Positions 1 through 7,320 of a DNA stretch of 64,000 bases are shown here, in pieces; the first letter of the stretch is position 1; every line of letters begins with the position of its first letter. Under the pieces are notes generated by a model that worked only from the letters and a program-made list of their open reading frames with translations, did no database searches and was not told the origin of the DNA. This DNA comes from Phormidesmis sp963789215 (GTDB taxonomy: Bacteria > Cyanobacteriota > Cyanobacteriia > Phormidesmidales > Phormidesmidaceae). Position numbers and translations under genes: made by a program. Location of the stretch: contig CAWBJY010000013.1 in assembly GCA_963789215.1 (NCBI GenBank), positions 248,001 to 312,000 of the forward strand, given 5' to 3'.

Positions 1-228
1 AAAGAGAATAACCTCGTCCTGAACGAAGCCTGCGGGAGTTGTTGTCAAGGTAGCGGTGCGATCGCTCAACTCATCGGATAGCCGATTGGCCAGCAGTATG
101 CGATTGTCGCCATTCGCAGCAAACACGATGAACGGATGACGCTGGGCAGCTCCTGTATTTTGGGCAAAGGTGATGAGCTGCTGCGTCTTGCCACTGCGAG
201 TCGGACCAGATACCCAGAAGGATGCCAT
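1..228 (-). CDS. P-loop NTPase, N-terminal part, cut by the window edge
   Basis: The gene starts with an ATG at 228 and stays open to base 1, giving 76 residues before the edge. The N-terminus reads MASFWVSGPTRSGKT, a clear Walker A loop (GPTRSGKT, residues 8-15), so the protein binds nucleotide. The following residues, with a strand-like HPFIVFAANGDNR segment, resemble the N-terminal ATPase core of P-loop proteins found widely in cyanobacteria under non-committal names such as recombinase-family or ATP-binding protein. Without the remainder I cannot assign a function. The family suggestion is from memory; the Walker motif is seen directly. Confidence 0.75.
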   Translation of the reverse strand, partial: MASFWVSGPTRSGKTQQLITFAQNTGAAQRHPFIVFAANGDNRILLANRLSDELSDRTATLTTTPAGFVQDEVILF

Positions 229-374
229 TCTAATACTGATACATTTGCACTCTTCATTCTATGCCAATACTCAAGCGGCGGATTGAAGTGGATCAACCCC
301 CATTCGGATGCTCAATCTGAAAGCCCATGAATGATGTACAGATAGGAACCGCGCAAGTAGAAACCGCGCAAGAC

Positions 375-406
375 AAAAAGCCCACCAAATGAATGATGGG
401 CTTTTT
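375..406 (-). terminator. Rho-independent terminator after psb34
   Basis: A 10-bp perfect inverted repeat, AAAAAGCCCA at 375-384 and TGGGCTTTTT at 397-406, is separated by a 12-base loop. It lies about 26 bases beyond the stop of psb34. The A-tract and T-tract on either side let it work in both directions, so it may also insulate the P-loop gene at the edge. Confidence 0.85.
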
Positions 407-431
407 ATCAAAATATTATGTGGTGCGTTGA

Positions 432-602
432 CTAAGAAACGACAGCGGCGATCGCAAACAACCCAACGACTAAGCTTGCAGCAACGCTACCCAAAATAAT
501 GTAGTTGCGCTTCTCTTTGCCCGTTGGCTCTTCTGCCTCGTACATTTTAGGTTCGACGGCGAAGTTGTTCATCAAACCAGATTCATCTTCTGTGTAACGC
601 AT
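432..602 (-). CDS. psb34: Psb34, PSII assembly protein (ssl1498 family)
   Basis: This 56-residue protein starts MRYTEDESGLMNNFAVEPK and ends in one hydrophobic helix (about residues 34-54). The MRYT-D-G-NNFAVEPK-Y start followed by PTGKEKRNYIILG matches the cyanobacterial ssl1498 or light-harvesting-like family. That family is now known as Psb34, a single-helix thylakoid protein that binds CP47-containing photosystem II assembly intermediates and competes with high-light-inducible proteins. The ATG at 602 is the only sensible start. It is monocistronic, with a strong terminator downstream. The family call rests on the characteristic N-terminus recognised from memory. Confidence 0.88.
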   Translation of the reverse strand: MRYTEDESGLMNNFAVEPKMYEAEEPTGKEKRNYIILGSVAASLVVGLFAIAAVVS

Positions 603-726
603 TTAATATTGCCTCTTTTATATTTGTAAATTTATATTAACAAAGCTTGCAAGACTTTACCAGTGCCTGAGGAAAATTTAAGCGCTATTTCTGCCAAAGG
701 AAAGATATCCGTTCTTTGATATCTGC

Positions 727-768
727 TCTCTAAAGACGGTTCTCTAAAGGCGGTTCTCTAAAGGCGGT
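727..768. repeat. 14-bp tandem triplication next to thiO-thiG stop
   Basis: Three adjacent copies of a 14-bp unit, TCTCTAAAGGCGGT, run from 727 to 768; the first copy has one substitution. The array abuts the stop codon of thiO-thiG at 769-771. Confidence 0.9.
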
Positions 769-2796
769 TTAACTATTAATAGTTCCGGTCATAGGAGAAC
801 TCGCACTGGCATAGGCTTTTCTAGGAATGCGACCAGACTGATAGGCCAAGCGACCGGCTTTAGTCGCCATACCCATCGCTTTGCCCATGGCAACCGGGTT
901 TTTGGCTAGCGCGATCGCACTATTCACCAGCAGCGCATCAGCCCCCAACTCCATTGCATAAGCAGCCTCGCTAGGCGTTCCAATCCCAGCATCCACAACG
1001 ACTGGAATGTTCGCGTTCTCAATAATGATCTCAATATTGGCCGCGTTGCGAATGCCCTGCCCGGAGCCGATAGGCGAGCCCAATGGCATAACAGTCGCAC
1101 AGCCCGCTTCTTCTAGCCTTTTAGCGAGTAGCGGATCGGCGTTGATATAGGGGAGTACCGCGAAGCCTTCTTTTACGAGCTGCTCGGCGGCTTTCAAGGT
1201 GTCTATAGGATCAGGCAGCAGGTATTTCGCATCTGGAATCACCTCCAGCTTTACAAAGTTATTATCCTCTTGCCCTAGCAGCTTGGCCATCTCACGGCCT
1301 AGTCTAGCCACCCGAATAGCCTCCTCAGCGTTGGTACAGCCCGCTGTATTGGGCAGCATCCATATTTTCTGCCAGTCGATTGCTTCAGCCAAACCTTCAT
1401 GCCCAGGGGCATTAGTTTGCACTCGGCGAACCGCAACCGTAACAATCTGGCTCTCGCTAGCAGCAAAGCTCTGGCGCATAGCTTCTAAGCTGCTGAATTT
1501 ACCAGTGCCTGTCATCAGCCGAGAGTGAAAGGTTTTTCCAGCAATCACCAGCACGTCTTTGGCGTTGCTAGCAGAAGAATTAGGAGAATCCGTAGGATAG
1601 GTAGTCGCAGATAAAGGCGTATCGATAAGTTGCATGTTGGGGGCAGAGTTAGTAGTTGTAGGAATAGCCGGTGCTAAAGACGAATGAGCGTTTGACGATC
1701 GAAAGCGCTGGTAGCTGAAGGCGCTAAGCAGAGGATCTGCGTTGCCCTGAACCTGGGCGGCAATAAGCTTGGCCGTAATCGGAGCGAGAAGAACGCCGTT
1801 TCGATAGTGACCGGTGGCCAGCGTCAGGTTCTCGCAGGGGCCAGCACCCAGTATCGGCAGCTCATCAGGGGTAGAAGGCCGAAAGCCCCACCACTGTTCT
1901 TCAATGGGGAAGTTTTGCAAGGGTGGGTAGAGCGCGATCGCAGCATTTAAAAGCCTCGCAATACCAGCAGGCGTATTGTGAGGCATAAAGCCCACGTCCT
2001 CTACCGTTGCACCCATAACAATGCGGCCTTCCTGACGCGGCACAATGTAGATCTTTTCCCCAAAAAGCACCCTTCTTAGCGGCTGGCGCTGCCCATAGCC
2101 TGCGGGCACTCGCACCGACAGCATCTGCCCCTTTCGCGGTAAAACGGGCACCGGCAACAGTTCACCAGACCAGGCACCCGTAGCCAATATGTAATGAGCC
2201 GCCTGCCTATCGCCAGCGGATGTCCTTAAATGCGTAACTTTGCCCTGCTGCTGCGCAAAGCCTTCAACGCTAACTCCAATTTGAAGATCAATGTCAGACT
2301 CTTGCACTGCCAGCTGAAGCGCCTTCATCAGCGCTCGATTGTCCACTTGGGCATCTTCTGGGTAGAAGTACCCGCCGACTACGCCTGCACCTAATCCGGG
2401 TTGATAGCTGTGGATAGCCTGAGCGCTCAGGCTGCTTTCCGGGAGTGGCCCATCTGTAGCTAACCCGTCTGTAGCTAACCCGTCTGTAGCTAACCCACCA
2501 GCTAAATAGGGCGCAAGAATGCCACAGGGCCAATAGCCGCTGTTAAGACCCGTCAGATTTTCTAGCTTACTAACCCACGTGGGATAGAGCGCTAAGCTAC
2601 GCAGACACAGATCTTGCATCGGCCCACGGGGAATTTGCTCGGCGCTAGGAGCCAGCATTCCAGCCGCCGCTAGGCCCGCCGCCTCTTCAAAATCTCGGGT
2701 AAGAACGGTAACTTGAACGCCTTGCTGATGAAGTTCTAAGGCGATCGCTAGCCCAATTAGCCCACCACCTACGATTAATACGTCTGAGCGCCCCAT
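769..2796 (-). CDS. thiO-thiG: Bifunctional ThiO-ThiG: glycine oxidase fused to thiazole synthase
   Basis: This 675-residue fusion makes the thiazole half of thiamine. The N-terminal part (about 1-365) is a DAO-type flavoprotein with the FAD-binding GGGLIGLAIAL near the start; ThiO oxidises glycine to dehydroglycine (iminoacetate). The C-terminal part (about 413-665) is ThiG, with MTGTGKF, the KLEVIPD strand carrying the expected Schiff-base lysine, the PLGSPIGSGQGI loop and VDAGIG phosphate-binding segment. ThiG joins dehydroglycine, ThiS-thiocarboxylate sulfur and deoxyxylulose phosphate. A Ser/Ala/Pro-rich linker separates the domains. The ThiO-ThiG fusion is known in cyanobacteria. An unusual triplicated TDGLA motif sits near residues 100-115. 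No ThiS gene or TPP riboswitch is visible here. Confidence 0.95.
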   Translation of the reverse strand: MGRSDVLIVGGGLIGLAIALELHQQGVQVTVLTRDFEEAAGLAAAGMLAPSAEQIPRGPMQDLCLRSLALYPTWVSKLENLTGLNSGYWPCGILAPYLAGGLATDGLATDGLATDGPLPESSLSAQAIHSYQPGLGAGVVGGYFYPEDAQVDNRALMKALQLAVQESDIDLQIGVSVEGFAQQQGKVTHLRTSAGDRQAAHYILATGAWSGELLPVPVLPRKGQMLSVRVPAGYGQRQPLRRVLFGEKIYIVPRQEGRIVMGATVEDVGFMPHNTPAGIARLLNAAIALYPPLQNFPIEEQWWGFRPSTPDELPILGAGPCENLTLATGHYRNGVLLAPITAKLIAAQVQGNADPLLSAFSYQRFRSSNAHSSLAPAIPTTTNSAPNMQLIDTPLSATTYPTDSPNSSASNAKDVLVIAGKTFHSRLMTGTGKFSSLEAMRQSFAASESQIVTVAVRRVQTNAPGHEGLAEAIDWQKIWMLPNTAGCTNAEEAIRVARLGREMAKLLGQEDNNFVKLEVIPDAKYLLPDPIDTLKAAEQLVKEGFAVLPYINADPLLAKRLEEAGCATVMPLGSPIGSGQGIRNAANIEIIIENANIPVVVDAGIGTPSEAAYAMELGADALLVNSAIALAKNPVAMGKAMGMATKAGRLAYQSGRIPRKAYASASSPMTGTINS
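2453..2497. repeat. In-frame 15-bp tandem triplication inside thiO
   Basis: Three copies of the 15-bp unit TCTGTAGCTAACCCG (last base of the third copy differs) lie in the thiO part. On the coding strand they encode a repeated five-residue unit, giving TDGLATDGLATDG. The unit length is a multiple of three, so the frame is kept. Confidence 0.92.
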
Positions 2797-2846
2797 AGCT
2801 GAACTAATGTCGTTGAAAGGTTATAAGCTAATTGGCCTACAGGCTG

Positions 2847-3350
2847 TTACCACAGAGCAGGTACTGCGGGCGATGTCGCCGCAGGCGATGTGCTCGTAGA
2901 TTCAGAGCTAGTTGAGGTGCTAGTGTCGGATGTCGCCGACTGATCATTAGTAATAGTGTTGCCCTGACTAGTCGGAGGCGTATCGGCTACGTTATCAGCA
3001 ACAGCCACAACGCTTACCTCCGTAGCCGACACCGTTTGGTCTTCCTCAATCCGCTGTTGTCTTTGAATAAACGTGCCAGCGGTTTGCAGCGGCGTAAATA
3101 CTAACTCGCCCTCATCATCAAGCGTACGAACATCCGCTGGCTGCGCATTGTTCTGGCTACCTGTTCGGCTGCTAGAACCAGGTTCGTTAGAGTCGGTGAA
3201 TGAGTCTACTCTCGACGACTCTGTACGCGCTTCCGGGTCGTTACCAGAAAGCGAGCGAAAAGCCCTGCTAACGCCAAAGATAGACAAAAGCATAATTGCT
3301 AATATAACGCTGCCGACTGTGAACCTGTTGTTCAGACCCATGGATTTCAT
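2847..3350 (-). CDS. Membrane-anchored low-complexity protein of unknown function
   Basis: This 167-residue protein has one N-terminal hydrophobic segment (about residues 11-30, VGSVILAIMLLSIFGV) followed by a long polar tail rich in Ser, Thr, Asp, Glu and Gln, probably disordered. A short ordered-looking stretch, DEGELVFTPLQTAGTFIQRQQRIEED (about 80-105), is the only compositionally normal part. It is likely a bitopic or secreted protein anchored by an uncleaved signal. The ATG at 3350 is followed by a second possible start three codons on. It lies just upstream of thiO-thiG on the same strand, 50 bases away, so co-transcription is possible. I do not recognise a family. Confidence 0.6.
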   Translation of the reverse strand: MKSMGLNNRFTVGSVILAIMLLSIFGVSRAFRSLSGNDPEARTESSRVDSFTDSNEPGSSSRTGSQNNAQPADVRTLDDEGELVFTPLQTAGTFIQRQQRIEEDQTVSATEVSVVAVADNVADTPPTSQGNTITNDQSATSDTSTSTSSESTSTSPAATSPAVPALW

Positions 3351-3480
3351 TTGTAACGCCTACTGTCTTCCTGATTCTACCCGGTCTTATCGCGACCGGA
3401 CGATTCCTGAGAGCCTGTTTTTCGAGCTGTGTGGGTCGAAAAAACCAGCTCTCACCGCTGTTGCAAATTAACTTCAGACG

Positions 3481-3500
3481 CTTTCTAGATCTTTCTAGAT
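3481..3500. repeat. 10-bp direct tandem duplication
   Basis: Two perfect copies of CTTTCTAGAT abut each other directly downstream of the ferredoxin stop at 3501. Confidence 0.8.
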
Positions 3501-3944
3501 CTAAGTATTACCTCTAGGTGTCCAAGACACTGCTTGCTGATGGCCCCAAAATCCTTTGTACTTGGTGACTTTAACATCGCCTAAGACTTTAGTTTGGCAG
3601 GCCAGACGAAGGGGTTTGTCAGGATTGTGAGGTGGAAGCGATCGCCGAGCCGTATCCCGCCAGTTCACTTTGGAGATCGCACCCACAGACGCTGCATCTT
3701 TGAAATCCGCGCCTTTGAGATCAGCGCCTTGGGGATCAGCATCTTTGGAATCAGCGGCCTCAATCTCGACAGCACAAGTGCCACAGGTGCCAATTCCCAT
3801 GCAGTTAACGTAGTGAGCTTTTGGGCTGTAAAGATCGACGTTGTTTTCCATCAAAACCTGACGGAGGTTTGCGCCAGTTTTACAGTGAAATTTCTTACCT
3901 TGGGCTGTAACAGCGGGCATGGGTTCTAGTTGGGTGTATTGCAC
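3501..3944 (-). CDS. 2Fe-2S ferredoxin-like protein with a repeat insert
   Basis: This 147-residue protein carries a plant-type 2Fe-2S signature: Cys48, Cys54 and Cys57 in CMGIGTCGTC, and Cys116 in LACQT. The fold suits a single-electron carrier. Between the third and fourth cysteines, about residues 64-95 contain an unusual insert of five-residue units (DADPQ-GADLK-GADFK-DAAS), close to the A(D/N)LXX pattern of pentapeptide repeats. Similar cyanobacterial ferredoxins known to me are nearer 100-120 residues and lack such a stretch. The C-terminus, VTKYKGFWG, is a conserved-looking tail. The partner is unknown. The nearest gene, pgeF, is divergent, with its start 68 bases away. Confidence 0.85.
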   Translation of the reverse strand: MQYTQLEPMPAVTAQGKKFHCKTGANLRQVLMENNVDLYSPKAHYVNCMGIGTCGTCAVEIEAADSKDADPQGADLKGADFKDAASVGAISKVNWRDTARRSLPPHNPDKPLRLACQTKVLGDVKVTKYKGFWGHQQAVSWTPRGNT

Positions 3945-4012
3945 AATTCAGCAGAGCGTCGCGTCATAAGAATATGCTGTCTAGCTAGGCTTCGTCACTT
4001 TTTTGAACTTTT

Positions 4013-4843
4013 ATGCAACTGTGGACTTGGAAAACTACTCAAGCACGCGCCTTTCTAACTTGCGAGCTGATCCCGATGGCGCATGGATTTTTTACCCGTC
4101 ATTTCTACCCTCAAACGCCCGAGGACTTAGTAGCTATGCTCGAAAATAGCACCGCCCCAAAAAACAGCGCCGCCGCAGCTACCGTCTATCGAGTTAAGCA
4201 AGTGCATAGTGGCAAAGTGCTAGCACCTACCGAAATCGAGAGGGCTATCCTAGCTGGGTTGCCGCAGATTGAGGACGGTAGCCCAGCGCCTTTTCCGTTA
4301 GCCGATGGCATCGTAACAGAACAGCCTGGGCAATCGGTTTGGGCCTGCTCGGCGGACTGTACGCCTGCGCTCATTGCCGATATTAAAACCGGGCAAGTAG
4401 CGGCAGTTCATGCGGGTTGGCGAGGAACCGCCCAAAAGATTTTGCCGGCTGCGGTGCTGAAAATGCAGGCTCAAGGAAGTGCGCTAGCAGATTTGCGGGT
4501 AGCTTTAGGGCCTGCGATTGATGGCGCTGTGTATCAGGTAGAGCGGGCAGTAGCAGCCGAAGTGGGAGCGACCGTTTTACCAGCTGAGCAAGCGTTTTCT
4601 GAGGATGAGGCGATCGCACATCTCCTATCGATAGACAACCCACCGCTGCTAAACGATCCAGACCAGGGCAGAGTGCGTTTAGACGTAAGACGAATCAATC
4701 AGATGCAGTTAGTACAAATGGGCCTAGATGTGGAATGCATTGCGATCGCCCCCCACTGCACTTATCAAGAACCCGATACCTTCTTCTCCTACCGTCGTAC
4801 GCAAGAGAAAAAAGTCCAGTGGGCAGGCATTATCAGCGCTTAA
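4013..4843 (+). CDS. pgeF: Peptidoglycan editing factor PgeF (laccase-domain, YfiH family)
   Basis: This 276-residue protein matches the multicopper polyphenol oxidase/YfiH family, now called PgeF. That enzyme prevents misincorporation of L-Ser for L-Ala in the peptidoglycan stem peptide; family members also show purine nucleoside phosphorylase-like activity. The diagnostic motifs are present: KQVHSG near residue 63, SADCTPALIAD near 105, the HAGWRGT loop near 126, and CTYQEPDTFFSYRR near the C-terminus, carrying the His/Cys metal ligands. Length and motif order are normal. It is divergent from the ferredoxin gene and convergent with the next gene. The ATG at 4013 gives the expected N-terminus. 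Confidence 0.93.
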   Translation: MQLWTWKTTQARAFLTCELIPMAHGFFTRHFYPQTPEDLVAMLENSTAPKNSAAAATVYRVKQVHSGKVLAPTEIERAILAGLPQIEDGSPAPFPLADGIVTEQPGQSVWACSADCTPALIADIKTGQVAAVHAGWRGTAQKILPAAVLKMQAQGSALADLRVALGPAIDGAVYQVERAVAAEVGATVLPAEQAFSEDEAIAHLLSIDNPPLLNDPDQGRVRLDVRRINQMQLVQMGLDVECIAIAPHCTYQEPDTFFSYRRTQEKKVQWAGIISA

Positions 4844-4868
4844 TCTTCCTGCACACTCACTCATCGGG

Positions 4869-4898
4869 TTCGTAGGATTTAATTTCGTAGGATTTAAT
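4869..4898. repeat. 15-bp tandem duplication
   Basis: Two perfect 15-bp copies (TTCGTAGGATTTAAT) fill half of the 65-base gap between the convergent genes pgeF and the TPM-domain gene. Confidence 0.9.
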
Positions 4899-4908
4899 AA
4901 CGCTCAGC

Positions 4909-5730
4909 CTACGCTTTATCGTCGGCGGGCGGCGGGCTACCAAACACAGGCGTCAAAAACGCTACAATCAGGCCGATCAAAAAGCCAGAGACATTGCGAA
5001 TAACCGGCAGCAGCTCAGGCGTGCGAGTCACAACTGGCCCCAGACCAAAGGCAAAAAATAGAATGCCCCAAAGTGGAGAAAACAGCAGCGCCCACTGCCA
5101 GGCAATGCCCTCACCTTCTTTTCTAGGCTGAGCCGCAAAGCCGCAAATAACGCCGCCCAAAATAGACGTAATCAGCGTTAAAATCCACTGCTCGCGAGGC
5201 AAGCCCGGCACCACGCCGCAGCCGCCACGATTGAGGCATTCTTCGAGCGTACTAATAGACTGAAGCACAGCGCTATCTTCGCCGTTATCACGAACAAAGA
5301 ACTGGTTGCCAAAGCGAGTTTGCAGCTCGATCCAGAAGGTACGCGGCAGCAAAGGAAATACGTCATCGCCCACGCTGAAGTTAAGCAGGTTACCGCCTCT
5401 AGGATCGGCAACTAACATAATGCTCTTCTTATCCAATCCCCAAAAATCTTTCACCGCTCGCCCAGGCGTTTGGTCAAATTGAGTTAACACTCTCAGCTTC
5501 CATCCGGTTTCAGCTTCAAACGCAGGCAGCTTTTCGTTGAGATACTCTTCTTGAGCAGTATTGAGAATGCGAGCTAGATCGATCACCACCGTTGGCTCGT
5601 CGGGCAGCAGTTCTGGGTTGTTAACGGCCTGCGCGGGTGCCATCGGCGACCAGGTTAGCAGCGTCACACAGCAGATTATCGCCAGTTGTCTGACCAGTTG
5701 TCTGAACAGGGTTTGGAAGCGCTTTTTCAT
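4909..5730 (-). CDS. TPM-domain protein, thylakoid lumen 15.0 kDa (TLP15)-like, with membrane tail
   Basis: This 273-residue protein begins with a signal-like segment (about 1-36, cleavage plausible after PAQA). A TPM-fold domain follows, with GWKLRVLTQFDQTPG, KDFWGLDKKSIMLVADP and NLLNFSVGDD. These motifs match the plant thylakoid lumen 15.0 kDa protein, as remembered from Arabidopsis, more closely than Psb32. A CLNRGGC pair near residue 167 may form a disulfide. Unlike a soluble lumen protein, it continues into three hydrophobic segments (about 185-202, 212-232, 246-265), so the domain is probably tethered to the membrane. A role in photosystem maintenance is inferred from homology only. 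Confidence 0.82.
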   Translation of the reverse strand: MKKRFQTLFRQLVRQLAIICCVTLLTWSPMAPAQAVNNPELLPDEPTVVIDLARILNTAQEEYLNEKLPAFEAETGWKLRVLTQFDQTPGRAVKDFWGLDKKSIMLVADPRGGNLLNFSVGDDVFPLLPRTFWIELQTRFGNQFFVRDNGEDSAVLQSISTLEECLNRGGCGVVPGLPREQWILTLITSILGGVICGFAAQPRKEGEGIAWQWALLFSPLWGILFFAFGLGPVVTRTPELLPVIRNVSGFLIGLIVAFLTPVFGSPPPADDKA

Positions 5731-5808
5731 TAGTTCGAGCCAAAGGCAATAACGCCTAGTGTTTACAGTTGTTTACCTAATTTTAAGATACCAGACGCTT
5801 GAGCAAAG

Positions 5809-6486
5809 CTATTCGCTCGTAAGAGAGGAGTTTGCTTCGGGTTCTACGTCTTCGGGTAGCCGATTGGGCTGTTCAATCTCAGCAGCATCAGGATTTATCT
5901 GCGCTCTAAAAGGCCGAGCGCGATCTGAACGCTGGGCCACAGGTTCGGTGGGTTGAATAGGTGAAATTGTTGGCTGAACGGTTTTTTGAAGGGTCGATTG
6001 AGCGGACGGTCGAGAAGATGATTGGGAAAACGGTCGAGAAGATGGTTGGGCAGTCGGTTGAGAAGGCGGTCGAGCGGGTCGCGGTGGAATCGGTGGCGTG
6101 GGCGGACGGCGGCGGCGGCGATTGGGGCCAGTAAGTACTCGAAAAGCAGCCGTAGCCCCTGCCATTAGGCTGCGAGTGGTCACCTGTGCTCTTTGCGCCT
6201 GGGCTTTAGCTTCCAAAAGGCCCTGATCCACCTGCTGAGCTACGTTGCGAGCGCTCTGCACACTGCCGCTGACCTCTCCCGAGAGATCCGAGAGTTCTTT
6301 GCCAGTTAGTCGCAAATCTTGAAGGGTGGTTGGGAGTTCGCGGTTGAGCGTGTCGAGCAGCTTTTCAGCGCTGCGAGCGGCTCGAGCCAGCTCTTGCAAG
6401 ACCAAAATTGCCACCGTTAGCAGCGCCATCAAGCTGATGGCGACGAGCAGAATAGAAATGCCAAGCCAGAAAAAAGGAGAGTTCAC
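5809..6486 (-). CDS. DUF948-type membrane protein with Pro/Arg/Ser tail
   Basis: This 225-residue protein has an N-terminal transmembrane helix (about 8-30), then an amphipathic helical region (35-110) with spaced Leu/Val like DUF948 and bacterial chemotaxis-like coiled regions. After FRVLTGPNRRRRRPP (about 115-130) comes a disordered tail of Pro/Gln/Ser/Arg, including degenerate SSRPFSQ-type repeats. The start is a GTG at 6486, 13 bases after the stop of the upstream YtxH gene, so the two form an operon. In many bacteria DUF948 and YtxH proteins are encoded side by side as envelope-stress proteins of unknown mechanism. Confidence 0.8.
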   Translation of the reverse strand: MNSPFFWLGISILLVAISLMALLTVAILVLQELARAARSAEKLLDTLNRELPTTLQDLRLTGKELSDLSGEVSGSVQSARNVAQQVDQGLLEAKAQAQRAQVTTRSLMAGATAAFRVLTGPNRRRRRPPTPPIPPRPARPPSQPTAQPSSRPFSQSSSRPSAQSTLQKTVQPTISPIQPTEPVAQRSDRARPFRAQINPDAAEIEQPNRLPEDVEPEANSSLTSE

Positions 6487-6499
6487 GAAGGTTTTGGGG

Positions 6500-6916
6500 C
6501 TATTCCTCTAAAAGCTGAGTCGATACTGACGCTGGCGAAGCGGCCCCGGCAGTCGCAATTTCTGTTGGCATAGGGCTGTATTCTTCCTCAGGATACGGGT
6601 CGTCTTGAGTCTGCTCGCTCTCGGGTTGGCGTTTCCACTCTTGGCGACTGGCTACTTGCCCAGCAGCGATCGCATCTCTAAGTCTTTCTAAGGTTTCTTC
6701 CCAGTTCTCAAGAGCATTCGCAGATAGACGATCGGCCTGAAACTGAACGCTAGTCGCTAGATCTTCAGCTAGCTCGGGCAGGGCATCGGCTGATTTTCTT
6801 AAAACGCGGCGAGTTTCTTTACCAGTCCGAGGCGTGGCCAAAATACCAGCGACCGCGCCGAGCGCTGTGCCAATAAGAATGCCGCTAAAAAGACCACCTG
6901 ATTTGTTATCTGACAT
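6500..6916 (-). CDS. YtxH domain-containing protein
   Basis: This 138-residue protein starts with a glycine-rich membrane helix, GGLFSGILIGTALGAVAGIL (split here only for description; about residues 7-26). The ATPRTGKETR motif right after it defines the YtxH (general stress protein/GvpP-like) family. The middle (40-85) is predicted amphipathic helix and the C-terminus is acidic and Pro/Ala-rich. It is the first gene of a two-gene operon with the DUF948 protein. It is likely a membrane-associated stress protein; the biochemical role of the family is not known. Confidence 0.88.
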   Translation of the reverse strand: MSDNKSGGLFSGILIGTALGAVAGILATPRTGKETRRVLRKSADALPELAEDLATSVQFQADRLSANALENWEETLERLRDAIAAGQVASRQEWKRQPESEQTQDDPYPEEEYSPMPTEIATAGAASPASVSTQLLEE

Positions 6917-7038
6917 GACGGTTAATGTCCTGTATTTTTTATTTCTTTATTAAACGAGTTTAAGACGTTGGAAATTAATTGGAGATAGAAAATGCGTGGT
7001 TAAAAGAATAAGGCGTCTTCAAGCTGCTTTATAAAATT

Positions 7039-7320
7039 TCAGCGTTTGCGATATAGCAAAACGGTCTGGAGAATTCTGATGAGCTTAAGCATATGAATGA
7101 CCTGTTGCGATCGCGCCTGAATTCGAGCGAGCGAGAGCCTAGCTTGAGCAATCTGCGCTCGTTTGAGCATCAGGCTATACCTGACGGCTTGCGGCGATAC
7201 AGACGCTTGCCTCAGCACGTGAGTTAGCAAAATCAGATGATTGCGCCATCGCCACAGACGATAAGCCAACCACCCAACGGATGCGGCTATCATAACGTTC
7301 AAGCTAACAGCGACTATCAT
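7039..7320 (-). CDS. Small membrane-anchored protein, unknown
   Basis: I place the start at the ATG at 7318-7320, whose ATGA overlaps the TGA stop (7317-7319) of the upstream 598-residue gene, a coupling seen elsewhere in this window; a start at 7335 is possible. The 93-residue product begins with a transmembrane helix (MIVAVSLNVMIAASVGWLAY) followed by a basic, Arg/Gln/Leu-rich helical region. The many Arg residues on the cytoplasmic side suggest membrane or nucleic-acid surface binding, which is inference. The coupled upstream gene implies related function. I recognise no family. Confidence 0.65.
   Translation of the reverse strand: MIVAVSLNVMIAASVGWLAYRLWRWRNHLILLTHVLRQASVSPQAVRYSLMLKRAQIAQARLSLARIQARSQQVIHMLKLIRILQTVLLYRKR

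Noticed and set aside
2797..2846. Possible TPP riboswitch before thiO-thiG
   Set aside because: The gap to the upstream gene is only 50 bases and lacks the conserved CUGAGA and thi-box sequences.
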